From a virus: a DNA stretch of 31,523 nt. Under the pieces are notes generated by a model. The model had not been told where the DNA came from. It ran no database searches and saw only the letters and a list, made by a program, of their open reading frames with translations. The DNA lies in IMG/VR virus record IMGVR_UViG_3300036768_001377, positions 1-31,523 of that record; one strand, given 5' to 3'. Both the position numbers and the translations under genes were made by a program. This document shows, in pieces, positions 13,897 through 21,338 of the stretch (position 1 is the first letter of the stretch; each line of letters begins with the position of its first letter).

Positions 13897-14621
13897 TACT
13901 CCGAGATGATGAACGTCTGGTATCCGCCGGCCGCCAGGAACGGGCAGTTCGCGGCGGTGAGGGTGTAGCGCAGGTAGAGCGGGTCGCACGAGTATGCGTC
14001 GAGCCGCAGCGAGAAGGGCGGCCCCCCCGCGCTGGAGCACTCCTGCGACAGGCCCGAGGGACACTCGCCGCTGAGGAAGTAGGTCACGCGGAACTGGACG
14101 ATCCCGGCCGGGCACGCCAGGCTGAACACCAGCCCGTGCACGCAGGCCGAGGCCCACTGGCCGGGCGGGGTGAAGGTCAGGGTCGCCGAGCCGTCGCCGA
14201 GGATCGGGTTGACCCACGAGACGGCCAGGTTCGTCTGGGGGATCGCGCAGGGCCAGCAGGCCAGCGAGGGCGAGCCTCCGCCAAGCTCGGCGACCCAGCG
14301 TCCGCTGACGCTCGAGGCTGTCAGCAAGTCGCCGACGGCGGGGACGCGGGAGCCGATCACGAGGACCGGGATCGAGCGCGAGGTATCGACGCTGAAGGCG
14401 GGCGTGGCGCCCTCGTCCTCGCCGCCGCCGATCGCCGCGGGGTGGCCGAGGAAGACCCGGTTGGCGGCCGCGGGCATGGCGCCGCCGTCGTGGATCTGCA
14501 CGAGCTGGCGGGGCGTGCGCCTGGCCTGGGCGTCGGCCGTCGCATCGATCTCGCCGGGGTCGAACGCGAGCTGGCGGGCCCGCTCGATCCGCAGCCGGTC
14601 GTCGTGGGCGTCAGCCGTCAT
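13896..14621 (-). CDS. Putative tail-associated structural protein
   Basis: A 241-aa protein starting at ATG 14621 (MTADAHDDRLRIERARQLAF), overlapping the upstream stop by 11 nt. Residues about 45-105 (QIHDGGAMPAAANRVFLGHPAAIGGGEDEGATPAFSVDTSR...) match part of the neighbouring 108-aa protein. The C-terminal half is Cys-rich (ten or so Cys, e.g. SLACWPCAIPQ, ACVHGLVFSLACPAG, SGECPSGLSQEC), which suggests disulfide or metal stabilisation of an exposed virion protein. Its place between hub and fibre genes supports a tail-tip role. Family not recognised. Confidence 0.6.
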   Translation of the reverse strand: MTADAHDDRLRIERARQLAFDPGEIDATADAQARRTPRQLVQIHDGGAMPAAANRVFLGHPAAIGGGEDEGATPAFSVDTSRSIPVLVIGSRVPAVGDLLTASSVSGRWVAELGGGSPSLACWPCAIPQTNLAVSWVNPILGDGSATLTFTPPGQWASACVHGLVFSLACPAGIVQFRVTYFLSGECPSGLSQECSSAGGPPFSLRLDAYSCDPLYLRYTLTAANCPFLAAGGYQTFIISE

Positions 14622-14783
14622 ACCGGAAGGTCCAGCGGCCGCCGGTGCCGTGGCAGAGCACGTAGGTGCCGACGCTCGGCACCTTGGTGCCCAGGTTGCA
14701 GGCATGGAAGATGCGCGAGGTATCGACGCTGAAGGCGGGTGTGGCGCCCTCGTCCTCGCCGCCGTCGATCGCCACGGGGTGGC
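14376..14783. repeat. 71-bp duplicated coding segment in two adjacent tail genes
   Basis: 14376-14446 and 14713-14783 are direct repeats with three mismatches over 71 bases. Both are in coding frame and encode GGEDEGATPAFSVDTSR in each of two neighbouring proteins. The two genes therefore share a segment by duplication, with conservation at DNA level high enough to allow recombination between them. Confidence 0.85.
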
Positions 14784-14937
14784 AGGCGTAGAACCGGACG
14801 GCCGACGTGGGATAGGTGTCGACCGTGGTGGTGACGGCCAGCACGGCGGCCGAGCCGTCCTCAGGGGCGTCGCCGCGGCGGTCGAGGTCGGCCAGGGCGT
14901 CAGCCTGGCGCTGGCGGAGGATCCGCGACTCGTCCAT
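14611..14937 (-). CDS. 108-aa tail-associated protein, paralogous to its neighbour
   Basis: ATG 14937 overlaps the upstream stop (TGATG). The N-terminus is helical and charged (MDESRILRQRQADALADLDRRGD), followed by beta-like segments and the shared GGEDEGATPAFSVDTSR stretch, ending VPSVGTYVLCHGTGGRWTFRYDG. The plan (helical start, shared segment, then VPxVGxxxxxxxxxGRW) is the same as in the 241-aa downstream protein, so one is probably a truncated duplicate of the other. Likely a structural part of the tail tip. Confidence 0.62.
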   Translation of the reverse strand: MDESRILRQRQADALADLDRRGDAPEDGSAAVLAVTTTVDTYPTSAVRFYACHPVAIDGGEDEGATPAFSVDTSRIFHACNLGTKVPSVGTYVLCHGTGGRWTFRYDG

Positions 14938-15602
14938 CAGGCGGAGCCCTTAAACAGCCCCAAAGCCACGAGCGTGGCCCGGATCTCGTTGAGCAAGGTG
15001 ACGATCGCATCCGCCTGGGCGGCCGTCGCGAAGCCGTAGGGCGACACATTCGTCGCCGCGGTGGTGTCGACCGACGCCTGGGCCGACCCGGCCCGCTGGG
15101 CGATCGGCGTGGCGCCGTAGAAGGCCAGCTTCTCCGCGGGCGAAGTGCCGAGCTGCGTGCCGACGACGGTCCCGAACGTGAAGTGGACGCCGTCGGCGAA
15201 GCTGCCGCAGGTTGTCGCCAGCACGCGGTCGTCAGTGATCGAGGTGATGGTCGAGGCGCCGGCGACGACGGTGGCCAGCCGGGTGTGGGCGGTCGAGGGA
15301 TAGGACGCGGCCACGGTGAGCGTGCCCGAGGCGTCCAGATAGAGCACCCGGGTGGTCGAGGCGGGGATCGCCTGCGAGGCGGAGCCCGCGTAGCTGCCCA
15401 CAGTCCCGTCCTGTCTGACGTAGACGCCAGGCGCGACCCGGACGTGGAGCGAGGCGGAGGGGACCTCAGCCAGGCTGACGAACAGATCGGCCAGGCCGTT
15501 GTTCCTGTCGAGCCCGTCGGCGTTGCTGTTGCACATGGTGCCCCAGTCGCGTTCGGCGGTGGCGGGCTTGGCCAGTTTGAGGTTCGTGGTGTACGTGGCC
15601 AT
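14937..15602 (-). CDS. Putative tail fibre/appendage protein
   Basis: A 221-aa protein with GGAGG before ATG 15602. The N-terminus ATYTTNLKLAKPATAERDWGTMCNSNADGLD is the pattern at the start of many phage tail fibre or appendage proteins, which attach to the tail tip by it. The middle (APGVYVRQDGTVGSYAGSASQAIPASTTRVLYLDASGTL) is typical of fibre repeats. The C-terminus KLAFYGATPIAQRAG...DAIVTLLNEIRATLVALGLF is a motif I associate with trimeric appendages. Role in host contact is inferred. Confidence 0.7.
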   Translation of the reverse strand: MATYTTNLKLAKPATAERDWGTMCNSNADGLDRNNGLADLFVSLAEVPSASLHVRVAPGVYVRQDGTVGSYAGSASQAIPASTTRVLYLDASGTLTVAASYPSTAHTRLATVVAGASTITSITDDRVLATTCGSFADGVHFTFGTVVGTQLGTSPAEKLAFYGATPIAQRAGSAQASVDTTAATNVSPYGFATAAQADAIVTLLNEIRATLVALGLFKGSA

Positions 15603-15618
15603 GAGGCCCTCCGGTCGG

Positions 15619-16083
15619 TCAGAACAGCTTGGCCATCAGGTTCCACGAACCCGCCGAGACGTTGGTCACGATCAGCGCGTAATGCGACGCGCCCAGCAGG
15701 TCGACCAGGATCGGTGCGCCGCCGACGAGGAAGCGGCCCTCGCTGGTGGTGTACTTGTTCCCGGAGGAGAGCTGATGCGTCTGAGTGACCCCCATGGGCC
15801 GGCCGCCGCTCTCGTAGAGGACCACGACGAACTCGATGAGGGCCAGGGAGGTGTCGCAGTCGCCGCCGACCCAGAGGAACGCGGCGTCGCCGGTGGAGAC
15901 TGGGGTGAGTGTCCCGACGTTGTAGGTCCCGATCCCGACGTCGGGAGTCGTGACGGCGGTGCGTGAGGCCGGGCTCCAGAGGTCCTTGGGCTGGCCGAAG
16001 CCGACGATCTGCGCCTTGTCGGCCGCGCCGGCGAGCTGGTAGGCCGTGACGGTGGCGCCGGGGACTGCCGTGGTGCGTGGCAT
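15619..16083 (-). CDS. Putative virion/tail protein, 154 aa
   Basis: ATG 16083 overlaps the upstream stop by one base (TGATG). The protein is beta-rich and small-residue-rich (VGIGTYNVGTLTPVSTGDAAFLWVGGDCDTSLALIEFVVVLYESGG) and ends SHYALIVTNVSAGSWNLMAKLF, like a small beta-sandwich appendage domain. A longer frame to 16386 is antisense to nothing but overlaps the upstream gene out of frame and is rejected. Family not recognised. Confidence 0.6.
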   Translation of the reverse strand: MPRTTAVPGATVTAYQLAGAADKAQIVGFGQPKDLWSPASRTAVTTPDVGIGTYNVGTLTPVSTGDAAFLWVGGDCDTSLALIEFVVVLYESGGRPMGVTQTHQLSSGNKYTTSEGRFLVGGAPILVDLLGASHYALIVTNVSAGSWNLMAKLF

Positions 16084-16841
16084 CAGATGAGTCCGAGGAG
16101 GTCGACGGAGTAGAATACGCCGCTGTCCAGCGTGCCGGCCCGCGGCGCGCTGGGCGACGCCAGCCAGTGGAGGGTGACGATTCCAGTGCTCTCGTCGTAG
16201 GTGTAAGTGAGCCGCCGGCCCGCGGCGTCGCGTGCCGGGGGCTCGGGCGGGGCGACGATGGTGACTGATCCGGTAATCGCGTTGCCGAGGTTGCCGGCGC
16301 GGTCGATGGGCGCGACCGCAAAGCTCCAGACGCCGCTGGAGAGTGGACCGGAGGACCAGGAGTAGGTGCTGGCGGCCCTGCCCCAACCGCCCTGGTTCCA
16401 GCCGCCCAGGCCCCAGCCGTCGGTGAGCACGCCGTCGGGATAAGCGGCCACGTCGGCCAGGGGCCTGGAGGGGTCGATGCCGCCGCCCGGCGTGTGCTCG
16501 CCGAAGATCCGGAACGACTGCACGTCGTCGCCGCCGGTCTCGTCGAGGTAGGTCCCTCCCAGCCAGGAGAGGGTGGCCCGGTCCAGCGGCCGACCCGTCA
16601 GCGAGGCGGAGAAGTCGGTATCGCGCTCGGAGGCGGCGACCGCCCCGATGTCGACGCGCACCCGTCCGTCCGGGGCCGGCAGCGATGCGGACCGGGCCTG
16701 GCCGCTCCAGGCCAGGCGCCCCGCCAGGTAGATCTGGTACCAGGTTCCCGCGGGCGCCGAGCTGCTCCAGGTGAGCGTGATCTGGCCGGCCGAGTAGACG
16801 GGCGGCGAGACGTCGGTGATGACGGACTGGTCGAATGGCAT
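16083..16841 (-). CDS. Tail protein with fibronectin-III-like folds
   Basis: A 252-aa protein whose sequence suggests beta-sandwich domains: ITLTWSSSAPAGTWYQIYLAGRLAWSGQ near the N-terminus and VTLHWLASPSAPRAGTLDSGVFYSVDLLGLI at the end, with SGVWSFAVAPIDRAGNLG between, all in the style of Fn3-type modules common on phage tails. A Gly/Trp-rich linker (GWGLGGWNQGGWGR) lies near residue 140-155. It is in the tail-tip gene block and probably exposed. Confidence 0.6.
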   Translation of the reverse strand: MPFDQSVITDVSPPVYSAGQITLTWSSSAPAGTWYQIYLAGRLAWSGQARSASLPAPDGRVRVDIGAVAASERDTDFSASLTGRPLDRATLSWLGGTYLDETGGDDVQSFRIFGEHTPGGGIDPSRPLADVAAYPDGVLTDGWGLGGWNQGGWGRAASTYSWSSGPLSSGVWSFAVAPIDRAGNLGNAITGSVTIVAPPEPPARDAAGRRLTYTYDESTGIVTLHWLASPSAPRAGTLDSGVFYSVDLLGLI

Positions 16842-16851
16842 TGGCAGTGCG

Positions 16852-17217
16852 TCAAGTCAGGCCGTGGAACACGGCCTTATAGGGCTGGGCGTAGCCGTCG
16901 GCGGTGAATGCCAGGTCGCCGGGCTGGTACTCGCCCTTGAAGATCACGTTGGGCCACGCGGTGCCATAGGTGTCCACCAGCACGCGGGGGACGCCGTCGG
17001 CGTAGGAGAGCAGCGCGGCCTCGATGGCGCGGATCGCGAGCGGGTTGGGGGCGAGGAACAGGCCTTGGACCTCGAAGATGCGGCCCCGGCCGCCGCCGTA
17101 GATGGCCTGGGTGCCCGTGATGCCAAAGAAGCTGTTGATCTGCTCGGCTCCGGCGCGCGGGATGTGCCGGATGCGGACCGCGGCGCCGAAGATGTTCGCT
17201 CCGTCATAGCTGGCCAT
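16852..17217 (-). CDS. Putative tail-tip protein (distal-tail-like)
   Basis: A 121-aa protein second after the tape measure. The segment GRGRIFEVQGLFLAPNPLAIRAIEAALLSYADGVPRVLVDTYGTAWPNVIFKGEY follows the plan of distal tail or baseplate-linking proteins: a beta start, a helix spanning about 'nnlaairaal', then a strand that describes replacement of a 'D..G..W' ring. That comparison is by eye. Position after the tape measure agrees. Alternative: another minor tail protein. Confidence 0.45.
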   Translation of the reverse strand: MASYDGANIFGAAVRIRHIPRAGAEQINSFFGITGTQAIYGGGRGRIFEVQGLFLAPNPLAIRAIEAALLSYADGVPRVLVDTYGTAWPNVIFKGEYQPGDLAFTADGYAQPYKAVFHGLT

Positions 17218-17224
17218 TAGCGGA

Positions 17225-17776
17225 TCATCCCTCGGTCAGGATGTACTCATCGAGCGCGATGTGGGCTTCCTCGATCACCGCCTCCTCGATCGTCTCGTCC
17301 AGCTCGTAGAACGGTCGGCCCTTGGCGTGGGCCCATCCGCCCTTGTCGCGATCGGTGACCCTCTCATCCTTGTCGCGCTCGTGCTGGGTGCGGTTATCGA
17401 CGGGGCTTTTGCAGTCGCGGGGCGGGTCGCCGGTGCCGTAGACCATGAGGACTTCGGCCTCGGTGATCTGCGGCTGGCCGAGCAGCGATTCGTACGAGAG
17501 CATCTGTCCGGTCTTAAAGTTGGGCTTGCCGTCCTCCTCGGGCCAGCCGTGGGCCCTCCGCTTGCGTGTGAGGTACTTGGGAGTGAGGGCAGCCCAGCGC
17601 TGGGGATTGGCGCCGCGGCTCTCCTGGGCGGCCCGTTCGAAGATCTGGCCGGCGACGACCCGGGCGAGGTCGCGGCCCAGGTTCTGATCCTTGCCCGGGC
17701 GCAGGAAGTTGAAGCCGCGGATGAACTGCTCGAGCCAGCCGACGACGTCGTCGATGTTGGATCCGGAACCGATCAT
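17225..17776 (-). CDS. Putative minor tail / virion morphogenesis protein
   Basis: ATG 17776 lies one base past the tape-measure stop; the frame extends to 17902 inside that gene, which I reject. 183 aa. The stretch WAALTPKYLTRKRRAHGWPEEDGKPNFKTGQMLSYESL resembles the 'W..L...Y...K...G......L..TG.l..S' pattern of phage virion morphogenesis proteins (Mu gpG / phage_tail_S group). It has an unusually charged segment (NRTQHERDKDERVTDRDKGG). The C-terminus is acidic. In phages this family is usually upstream of the tail tube, so the position after the tape measure is odd. Confidence 0.45.
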   Translation of the reverse strand: MIGSGSNIDDVVGWLEQFIRGFNFLRPGKDQNLGRDLARVVAGQIFERAAQESRGANPQRWAALTPKYLTRKRRAHGWPEEDGKPNFKTGQMLSYESLLGQPQITEAEVLMVYGTGDPPRDCKSPVDNRTQHERDKDERVTDRDKGGWAHAKGRPFYELDETIEEAVIEEAHIALDEYILTEG

Positions 17777-17777
17777 C

Positions 17778-19298
17778 TCAGGTCCGTCCTTGCGGGCGCG
17801 GGGGCGGCGCGGAGAGGGGCGCGGGCGGCTGCTTCTTGCGGGCCTCGGCCTGGTCCTTGGTGTTGGCCTCGATGGCCTGGAGCAGCCGCAGGATTTCTTC
17901 ATTCACCGTCGCATCGTCCAGACCGATGCCCGTTTTCATCAGCAGCCCGGCCTGATCGAGTTCGGGCACGCCGGAGGCAGCCGCCCGTTGGCGGGCGAGC
18001 TGCAAGGCCCGCTCGCGGACGAGCTGGTCCTCCTTGGAGCCGATCAGCCACGAGGCCATGCCGCGGAAGATGTCCTCGGGCTCGACGCGTTCGAAGCGGC
18101 GCTCGGCCAGGAGTTGATTGCGGGCCTCTTGCTTGAGGTCGGAGACTCCGGCGAACTCGGCTCCGGAGCGAAGTCGCCGCCAGGCTTCCTCGGCCTGCAT
18201 CGCCGCCCGCCTGCCGCCGTCGGATTTCTCGTAGTTGTCGAGCTCGGTCTCGACGAAGTTGGCTGGCGTGTTCCTGACGTAGCCGGCGACGCGGGCGAAT
18301 CCGCTATGGGCGCTGCTCGGGTCGCCTCCCCGGGACATTAGGCCGGCTATGGCCCGGAACTCCTCGTCTCGCTTGAAGTAGCCGTGCAGCATCTGGTTGA
18401 CGTCCTCGCCGGCGGCCTGTCGCTCGAGGAGCCGCCGGCTGGCCGCCTTCATCTGCTCGAGCGGCGTCATGTCCTTTGTGAGTCCGAGCTCGTCTCCCTT
18501 GCCCTCGAGCATCAGGTTGCGTAGGCCCTTCGTGGCCGCCATGGCATACGTGCCCTCCTCGCCGGGCATGATCTCGGAGAAGAGGTTGAGGATCTGGGCG
18601 GCCTCGGCATCGGACGAGCCCTGGGCCATAAGGCGGGTCATCTGGGGGAGGAGTTGGGAGACGGGCGTGGCTGCGCGTTCGAGCGTCTTGAAGGCCCGGC
18701 CGAAGCGTGCGACGCCCTCGGCCGCGGAAATGGGTCCCTCGGCGAACTGGAGCACGCCGCCGGCGAGCTGCCCGGCCTCGGCGGGGTTGATGCCGCGGGC
18801 CTTGGCGAACTCGGCGACGTACTGCTGGAACGTGATGGCGTCGTCGTCGCTCATCTTGCGGTTGGGGCCTTCGAGGTAGGCCCCGCCGTAGGACTGGAAC
18901 TGCTCCTGGAAGTTCTTCCATTCCTCGGGCTTGAGTTTGGCCTGCACGGCGAGGTCGGCCTGCTCGACGGTGAACTGGTCCGACAGGCTCTTGCCCTGGA
19001 GCGCAGCCACCTGGGTCAGGGCCTGCTGGAGGTCAATAAACTCCTTGGCGATCTCGCGGATGTGGTCGGCGGTCTCTTTGTACGAGGTCAGCAGCGAGTT
19101 GGCCACGTCTTTCAGGGCCTGGTAGCCCTGGTGCGTGGCCAGGCCGGCGAGGACGTCGCCCAGATCGGTCATGGCCTCGGCCGGCTTCTTCATCGCCTCG
19201 CCGGTGTCATCGGTCGCGTCCTTGAGCTTTTGCAGCGAGCGCAGGGCGTTGTCGAGGTCGAGCCGCAGCGGGATGGTCAGATCGGGCTTGCCCGTCAT
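17778..19298 (-). CDS. Tape measure protein
   Basis: A 506-aa, almost wholly helical protein directly after the frameshifting chaperone gene, where the tape measure is found in long-tailed phages. Coiled-coil stretches are clear at residues 10-60 (LDNALRSLQKLKDATDDTGEAM), about 75-115 and 385-470 (QARNQLLAERRFERV...LVRERALQLARQRAA). It sets tail length and is injected with DNA. At about 0.15 nm per residue it would give a tail near 75 nm. The start ATG overlaps the stop of the chaperone extension (ATGA). No peptidase or membrane-span motif is evident. The C-terminus is Pro-rich. Confidence 0.78.
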   Translation of the reverse strand: MTGKPDLTIPLRLDLDNALRSLQKLKDATDDTGEAMKKPAEAMTDLGDVLAGLATHQGYQALKDVANSLLTSYKETADHIREIAKEFIDLQQALTQVAALQGKSLSDQFTVEQADLAVQAKLKPEEWKNFQEQFQSYGGAYLEGPNRKMSDDDAITFQQYVAEFAKARGINPAEAGQLAGGVLQFAEGPISAAEGVARFGRAFKTLERAATPVSQLLPQMTRLMAQGSSDAEAAQILNLFSEIMPGEEGTYAMAATKGLRNLMLEGKGDELGLTKDMTPLEQMKAASRRLLERQAAGEDVNQMLHGYFKRDEEFRAIAGLMSRGGDPSSAHSGFARVAGYVRNTPANFVETELDNYEKSDGGRRAAMQAEEAWRRLRSGAEFAGVSDLKQEARNQLLAERRFERVEPEDIFRGMASWLIGSKEDQLVRERALQLARQRAAASGVPELDQAGLLMKTGIGLDDATVNEEILRLLQAIEANTKDQAEARKKQPPAPLSAPPPRPQGRT

Positions 19299-19866
19299 GC
19301 GAACAGCTCCGGAGCGAACTCGGCCGGCTCGACGGCGCGGCCTGAACGGGCAAGCATGGCCGCGGCGTCGACGGCGTCTTCGAGGGCCACGGCGTCGTGG
19401 TTGCAGCCGCCGGCGATCAGGCAGACCCTGACCCAGCGGCGTGCGGTTTTGGGTCGCGGAAGGCTCCCCTGCCGAAGACCCGCGAGAGCTTGCCGGTGGC
19501 GACGTCCATGATGCCGCGGATCATGGCCTCGCTGGCTGGGTCGCCGACGCGGTAGACGAACAGCCGCTCGAGATCGGCGTCGGCCAAATCGTAATTGCGG
19601 CGGAGCAAGAGCGCCCCCAGAGTCATGACGGCCAGGATTTGGGCCGCGGGGTCTTCGGCCCGTCCGATGGTCTCGATCAGGGGGTCAAGCTCGCCGCAGG
19701 TGAGGAACCGGCTGCGGGCGACGGCCGCGCCGCCTCGGAAGATCGGCCTGATCTCCAGGTAGGGCCTGGGCAGGACCCACTCCTCACCGTTGGCGAGCCG
19801 GACGGGGACACCCGACTCCGCATCGAATTCAGGCCGCCGCCGGTGTTTCTCGACCAGCTTACGCAT
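19295..19866 (-). CDS. Tail assembly chaperone, frameshift product (G/T-like fusion)
   Basis: A -1 slip at the CCCAAAA site (19453-19447) would carry ribosomes from the 149-aa chaperone into an open frame: ACCGCACGC... giving TARRWVRVCLIAGGCNHD and so on for 50 residues, ending at TGA 19297-19295, which overlaps the tape-measure ATG. The product would be 190 aa (140 shared plus 50 new). This is the classic lambda G/GT arrangement: two chaperone forms, the longer made at low level, both needed for tail tube assembly around the tape measure. The new frame has no start codon placed to be used alone. Confidence 0.8.
19417..19866 (-). CDS. Tail assembly chaperone, short form (G-like)
   Basis: A 149-aa protein in the tail tube to tape measure gap. 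It overlaps the upstream gene by 8 nt. The sequence includes VRLANGEEWVLPRPYLEIRPIFRGG, then helices (LDPLIETIGRAEDPAAQILAVMTLGALLLRRNYDL), in keeping with small, mostly helical tail chaperones. At its 3' end is a canonical slippery heptamer C CCA AAA in frame, followed by an open -1 frame to the tape measure. Not part of the finished virion in the lambda model. Confidence 0.78.
   Translation of the reverse strand: MRKLVEKHRRRPEFDAESGVPVRLANGEEWVLPRPYLEIRPIFRGGAAVARSRFLTCGELDPLIETIGRAEDPAAQILAVMTLGALLLRRNYDLADADLERLFVYRVGDPASEAMIRGIMDVATGKLSRVFGRGAFRDPKPHAAGSGSA
19447..19453 (-). promoter_or_regulatory. Programmed -1 ribosomal frameshift site CCCAAAA
   Basis: On the minus strand the heptamer C-CCA-AAA sits exactly in the X-XXY-YYZ register of the chaperone frame (codons GAC CCA AAA). 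The bases after it (GCCGCTGGGTCAGGG...) are GC-rich and could fold into a stimulatory structure. The -1 frame stays open for 50 codons; without the slip the chaperone stops nine codons later. Confidence 0.82.
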
Positions 19867-20194
19867 CGCCGCTGCCTGCGATCAGGTATCCGAGCTTGAC
19901 GCCGCCGGGCCGGTCGAGCCAGCGGTAGCGCGGCTGCCTGGAGAGCGGATGGTTGTCGGGGAAGCAGAGCGAATCTTCGGGCGAGCGGGTGGCGAAGAAC
20001 TCGCCGCCCTGGTCGCGGACCCAGGCCAGGTCCGTGGACGTGGGGTCGATGCCGAGCAGCCGCTCGGCGGCCTCCACGGCGGTCTCCTTGTGGCCGTCGG
20101 ACAGGGCGTCGCCGGTCCCCTGCGCGCAGGGCTTGGGGAACCGGACGGCGTCGGGCGGCGTCGCGTGGTGAATCATCGGCGGTCGGGACCTCAC
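19859..20194 (-). CDS. 111-aa unknown protein between tail tube and chaperone
   Basis: GTG 20194 overlaps the tail tube stop (GTGTGA); an in-frame ATG at 20176 gives a shorter form. The sequence (AVEAAERLLGIDPTSTDLAWVRDQGGEFFATRSPEDSLCFPDNHPLSRQPRYRWLDRPGG) is mixed, with a conserved-looking charged Pro-rich segment. It resembles the small extra gene seen between tail tube and chaperones in some siphoviruses, but I cannot name it. Confidence 0.6.
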   Translation of the reverse strand: MRSRPPMIHHATPPDAVRFPKPCAQGTGDALSDGHKETAVEAAERLLGIDPTSTDLAWVRDQGGEFFATRSPEDSLCFPDNHPLSRQPRYRWLDRPGGVKLGYLIAGSGDA

Positions 20195-20607
20195 ACGCGG
20201 GTGAAACTCAGTGGGTTAGTGCTCCCGTCGATCGAGAAGGCCCGGAACCGGGCCGTGGCCGTGCCGTAGGCGCCGAACGGGCCGCTGGCGTCCACGGTCT
20301 CGAGTGTGGCGTTTGCCAGGGCATAGACGATGTCGCCGCCACTGGCCAGATTGGCGTCCTTGTGTGTGGCGTTCAGGATGGCCGTGGTTCCTGGAGCGAT
20401 AGCCATCACGGCGGCGATGTCTGCGGTGGTCACGCTGGCGGACGGCTTATTCATCAGGTTGACCAGGGCGGTGGGATAGCGGTCGGTGTCGCCGGCAAAC
20501 TCCTGGAGGGAGCCCCCCTGGGCGAAGGTGACCGAGGTGACGCGGGTGATCGGAGTGGATCCGTGCGAGACGGCGGCCCAGTTGGCCTGGAGCTTGGTGG
20601 CGGCCAT
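20191..20607 (-). CDS. Major tail (tube) protein
   Basis: A 138-aa protein, beta-rich, with the typical start AATKLQANWAAVSHGSTPITRVTSVTFAQGGSLQEFAGDTDRYPTAL and later IAPGTTAILNATHKDANLASGGDIVYALANATLETVDASGPFGAYGTATARFRAFSIDG, which fits the two-sheet fold of tail tube proteins (small phage tail tube families). Position just before the chaperone/frameshift gene and tape measure is what is expected. GAGGACATCGCC before ATG 20607 is an acceptable ribosome site. Confidence 0.72.
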   Translation of the reverse strand: MAATKLQANWAAVSHGSTPITRVTSVTFAQGGSLQEFAGDTDRYPTALVNLMNKPSASVTTADIAAVMAIAPGTTAILNATHKDANLASGGDIVYALANATLETVDASGPFGAYGTATARFRAFSIDGSTNPLSFTRV

Positions 20608-20628
20608 GGCGATGTCCTCGTGGGTGGC

Positions 20629-21081
20629 TCACTCGGTGGTATCGGAGGACGCCCAGCCCTCCTCCAAGTAGTGCAGCTCGATCACGGCTCTGACCTGACG
20701 CTCGGGGGGCGACGGGGGCATCCAGGTCCAGGAGCGGACGATCGTTTGCTGGGCGATGGCCAGGCCGCCGAGGCCCCGGCCGTTGAGCGCGTTGCGGGCG
20801 ACGTTGAGCAGCTCCTCGGCAAGCTCGTCGCGGACCTGCTGGTCCTCGTGGCGGGAGACCAGGGTGAGCGGGATCTGGCAGCGGTAGACCAGGCCGCCGC
20901 CGGCCGCGCCGTCGAAGCCCTGGAGCAGGGTCGTCGCGCCCGGACGGATCCCGGCCGCGCGCCAGTTGCTGGCGGCGTTGCCGGTGGGGTCGTCGGGGTC
21001 GGCGATCCAGACGGCGTCGAACGCGCCGGTGGCGTTCAGGGCGTCGGCCACGGCCCTGCGGATGTCACGCTCCCTGGGCAT
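20629..21081 (-). CDS. Tail completion / tail terminator-like protein
   Basis: A 150-aa protein immediately before the tail tube gene. It has an N-terminal helix (PRERDIRRAVADALNATGAF), then beta strands with ...YRCQIPLTLVSRHEDQQVRDELAEELLNVARNALNGRGLGGLAI and RQVRAVIELHYLEEG, the alpha/beta pattern of tail terminator (gpU/gp17-like) proteins that cap the tail tube at the head junction. By-eye call. Confidence 0.55.
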   Translation of the reverse strand: MPRERDIRRAVADALNATGAFDAVWIADPDDPTGNAASNWRAAGIRPGATTLLQGFDGAAGGGLVYRCQIPLTLVSRHEDQQVRDELAEELLNVARNALNGRGLGGLAIAQQTIVRSWTWMPPSPPERQVRAVIELHYLEEGWASSDTTE

Positions 21082-21143
21082 GGCGGTGGTCTCGAGATCG
21101 GGGCGGTGCGCGACCGGAGGACGCCGTCGTCCCGGGCCGTCGC

Positions 21144-21338
21144 TCAGGACCTAGATGCGGAGAGAGGTTCGAAGCGGATGCCGCGGTCGCCCTCGTAGGG
21201 CTTGCGGTGGTCGTGCTTGTTGCTTTCGATGGCGCGGGGGATGCCGCCGGGGAAAGCGGCGCAGACGAAGGCGTGGCGTTCCGCCAGGGCCTGGCGGTCG
21301 AGGTGGACGCAGTCGAAGCACTGGGGAGAGATCGTCAC
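21144..21338 (-). CDS. 64-aa Cys-motif protein coupled to the MuF-metallopeptidase gene
   Basis: ATG 21338 overlaps the MuF gene stop (ATGA), so the two are translated together. The sequence [16 protein letters not shown]...[12 protein letters not shown]...[13 protein letters not shown] has a CxxC pair plus later Cys and His, and matches a small-protein pattern I have seen beside MuF-type and other phage proteins. It could bind zinc. A partner or immunity role for the upstream fusion is inference only. Confidence 0.65.
   Translation of the reverse strand: MTISPQCFDCVHLDRQALAERHAFVCAAFPGGIPRAIESNKHDHRKPYEGDRGIRFEPLSASRS

Noticed and set aside
14900-16321. 473-aa minus-strand frame covering three tail genes in another frame
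   Set aside because: Low-complexity R/P/T/S-rich sequence; the three overlapping smaller genes have coupled starts and protein-like sequence.
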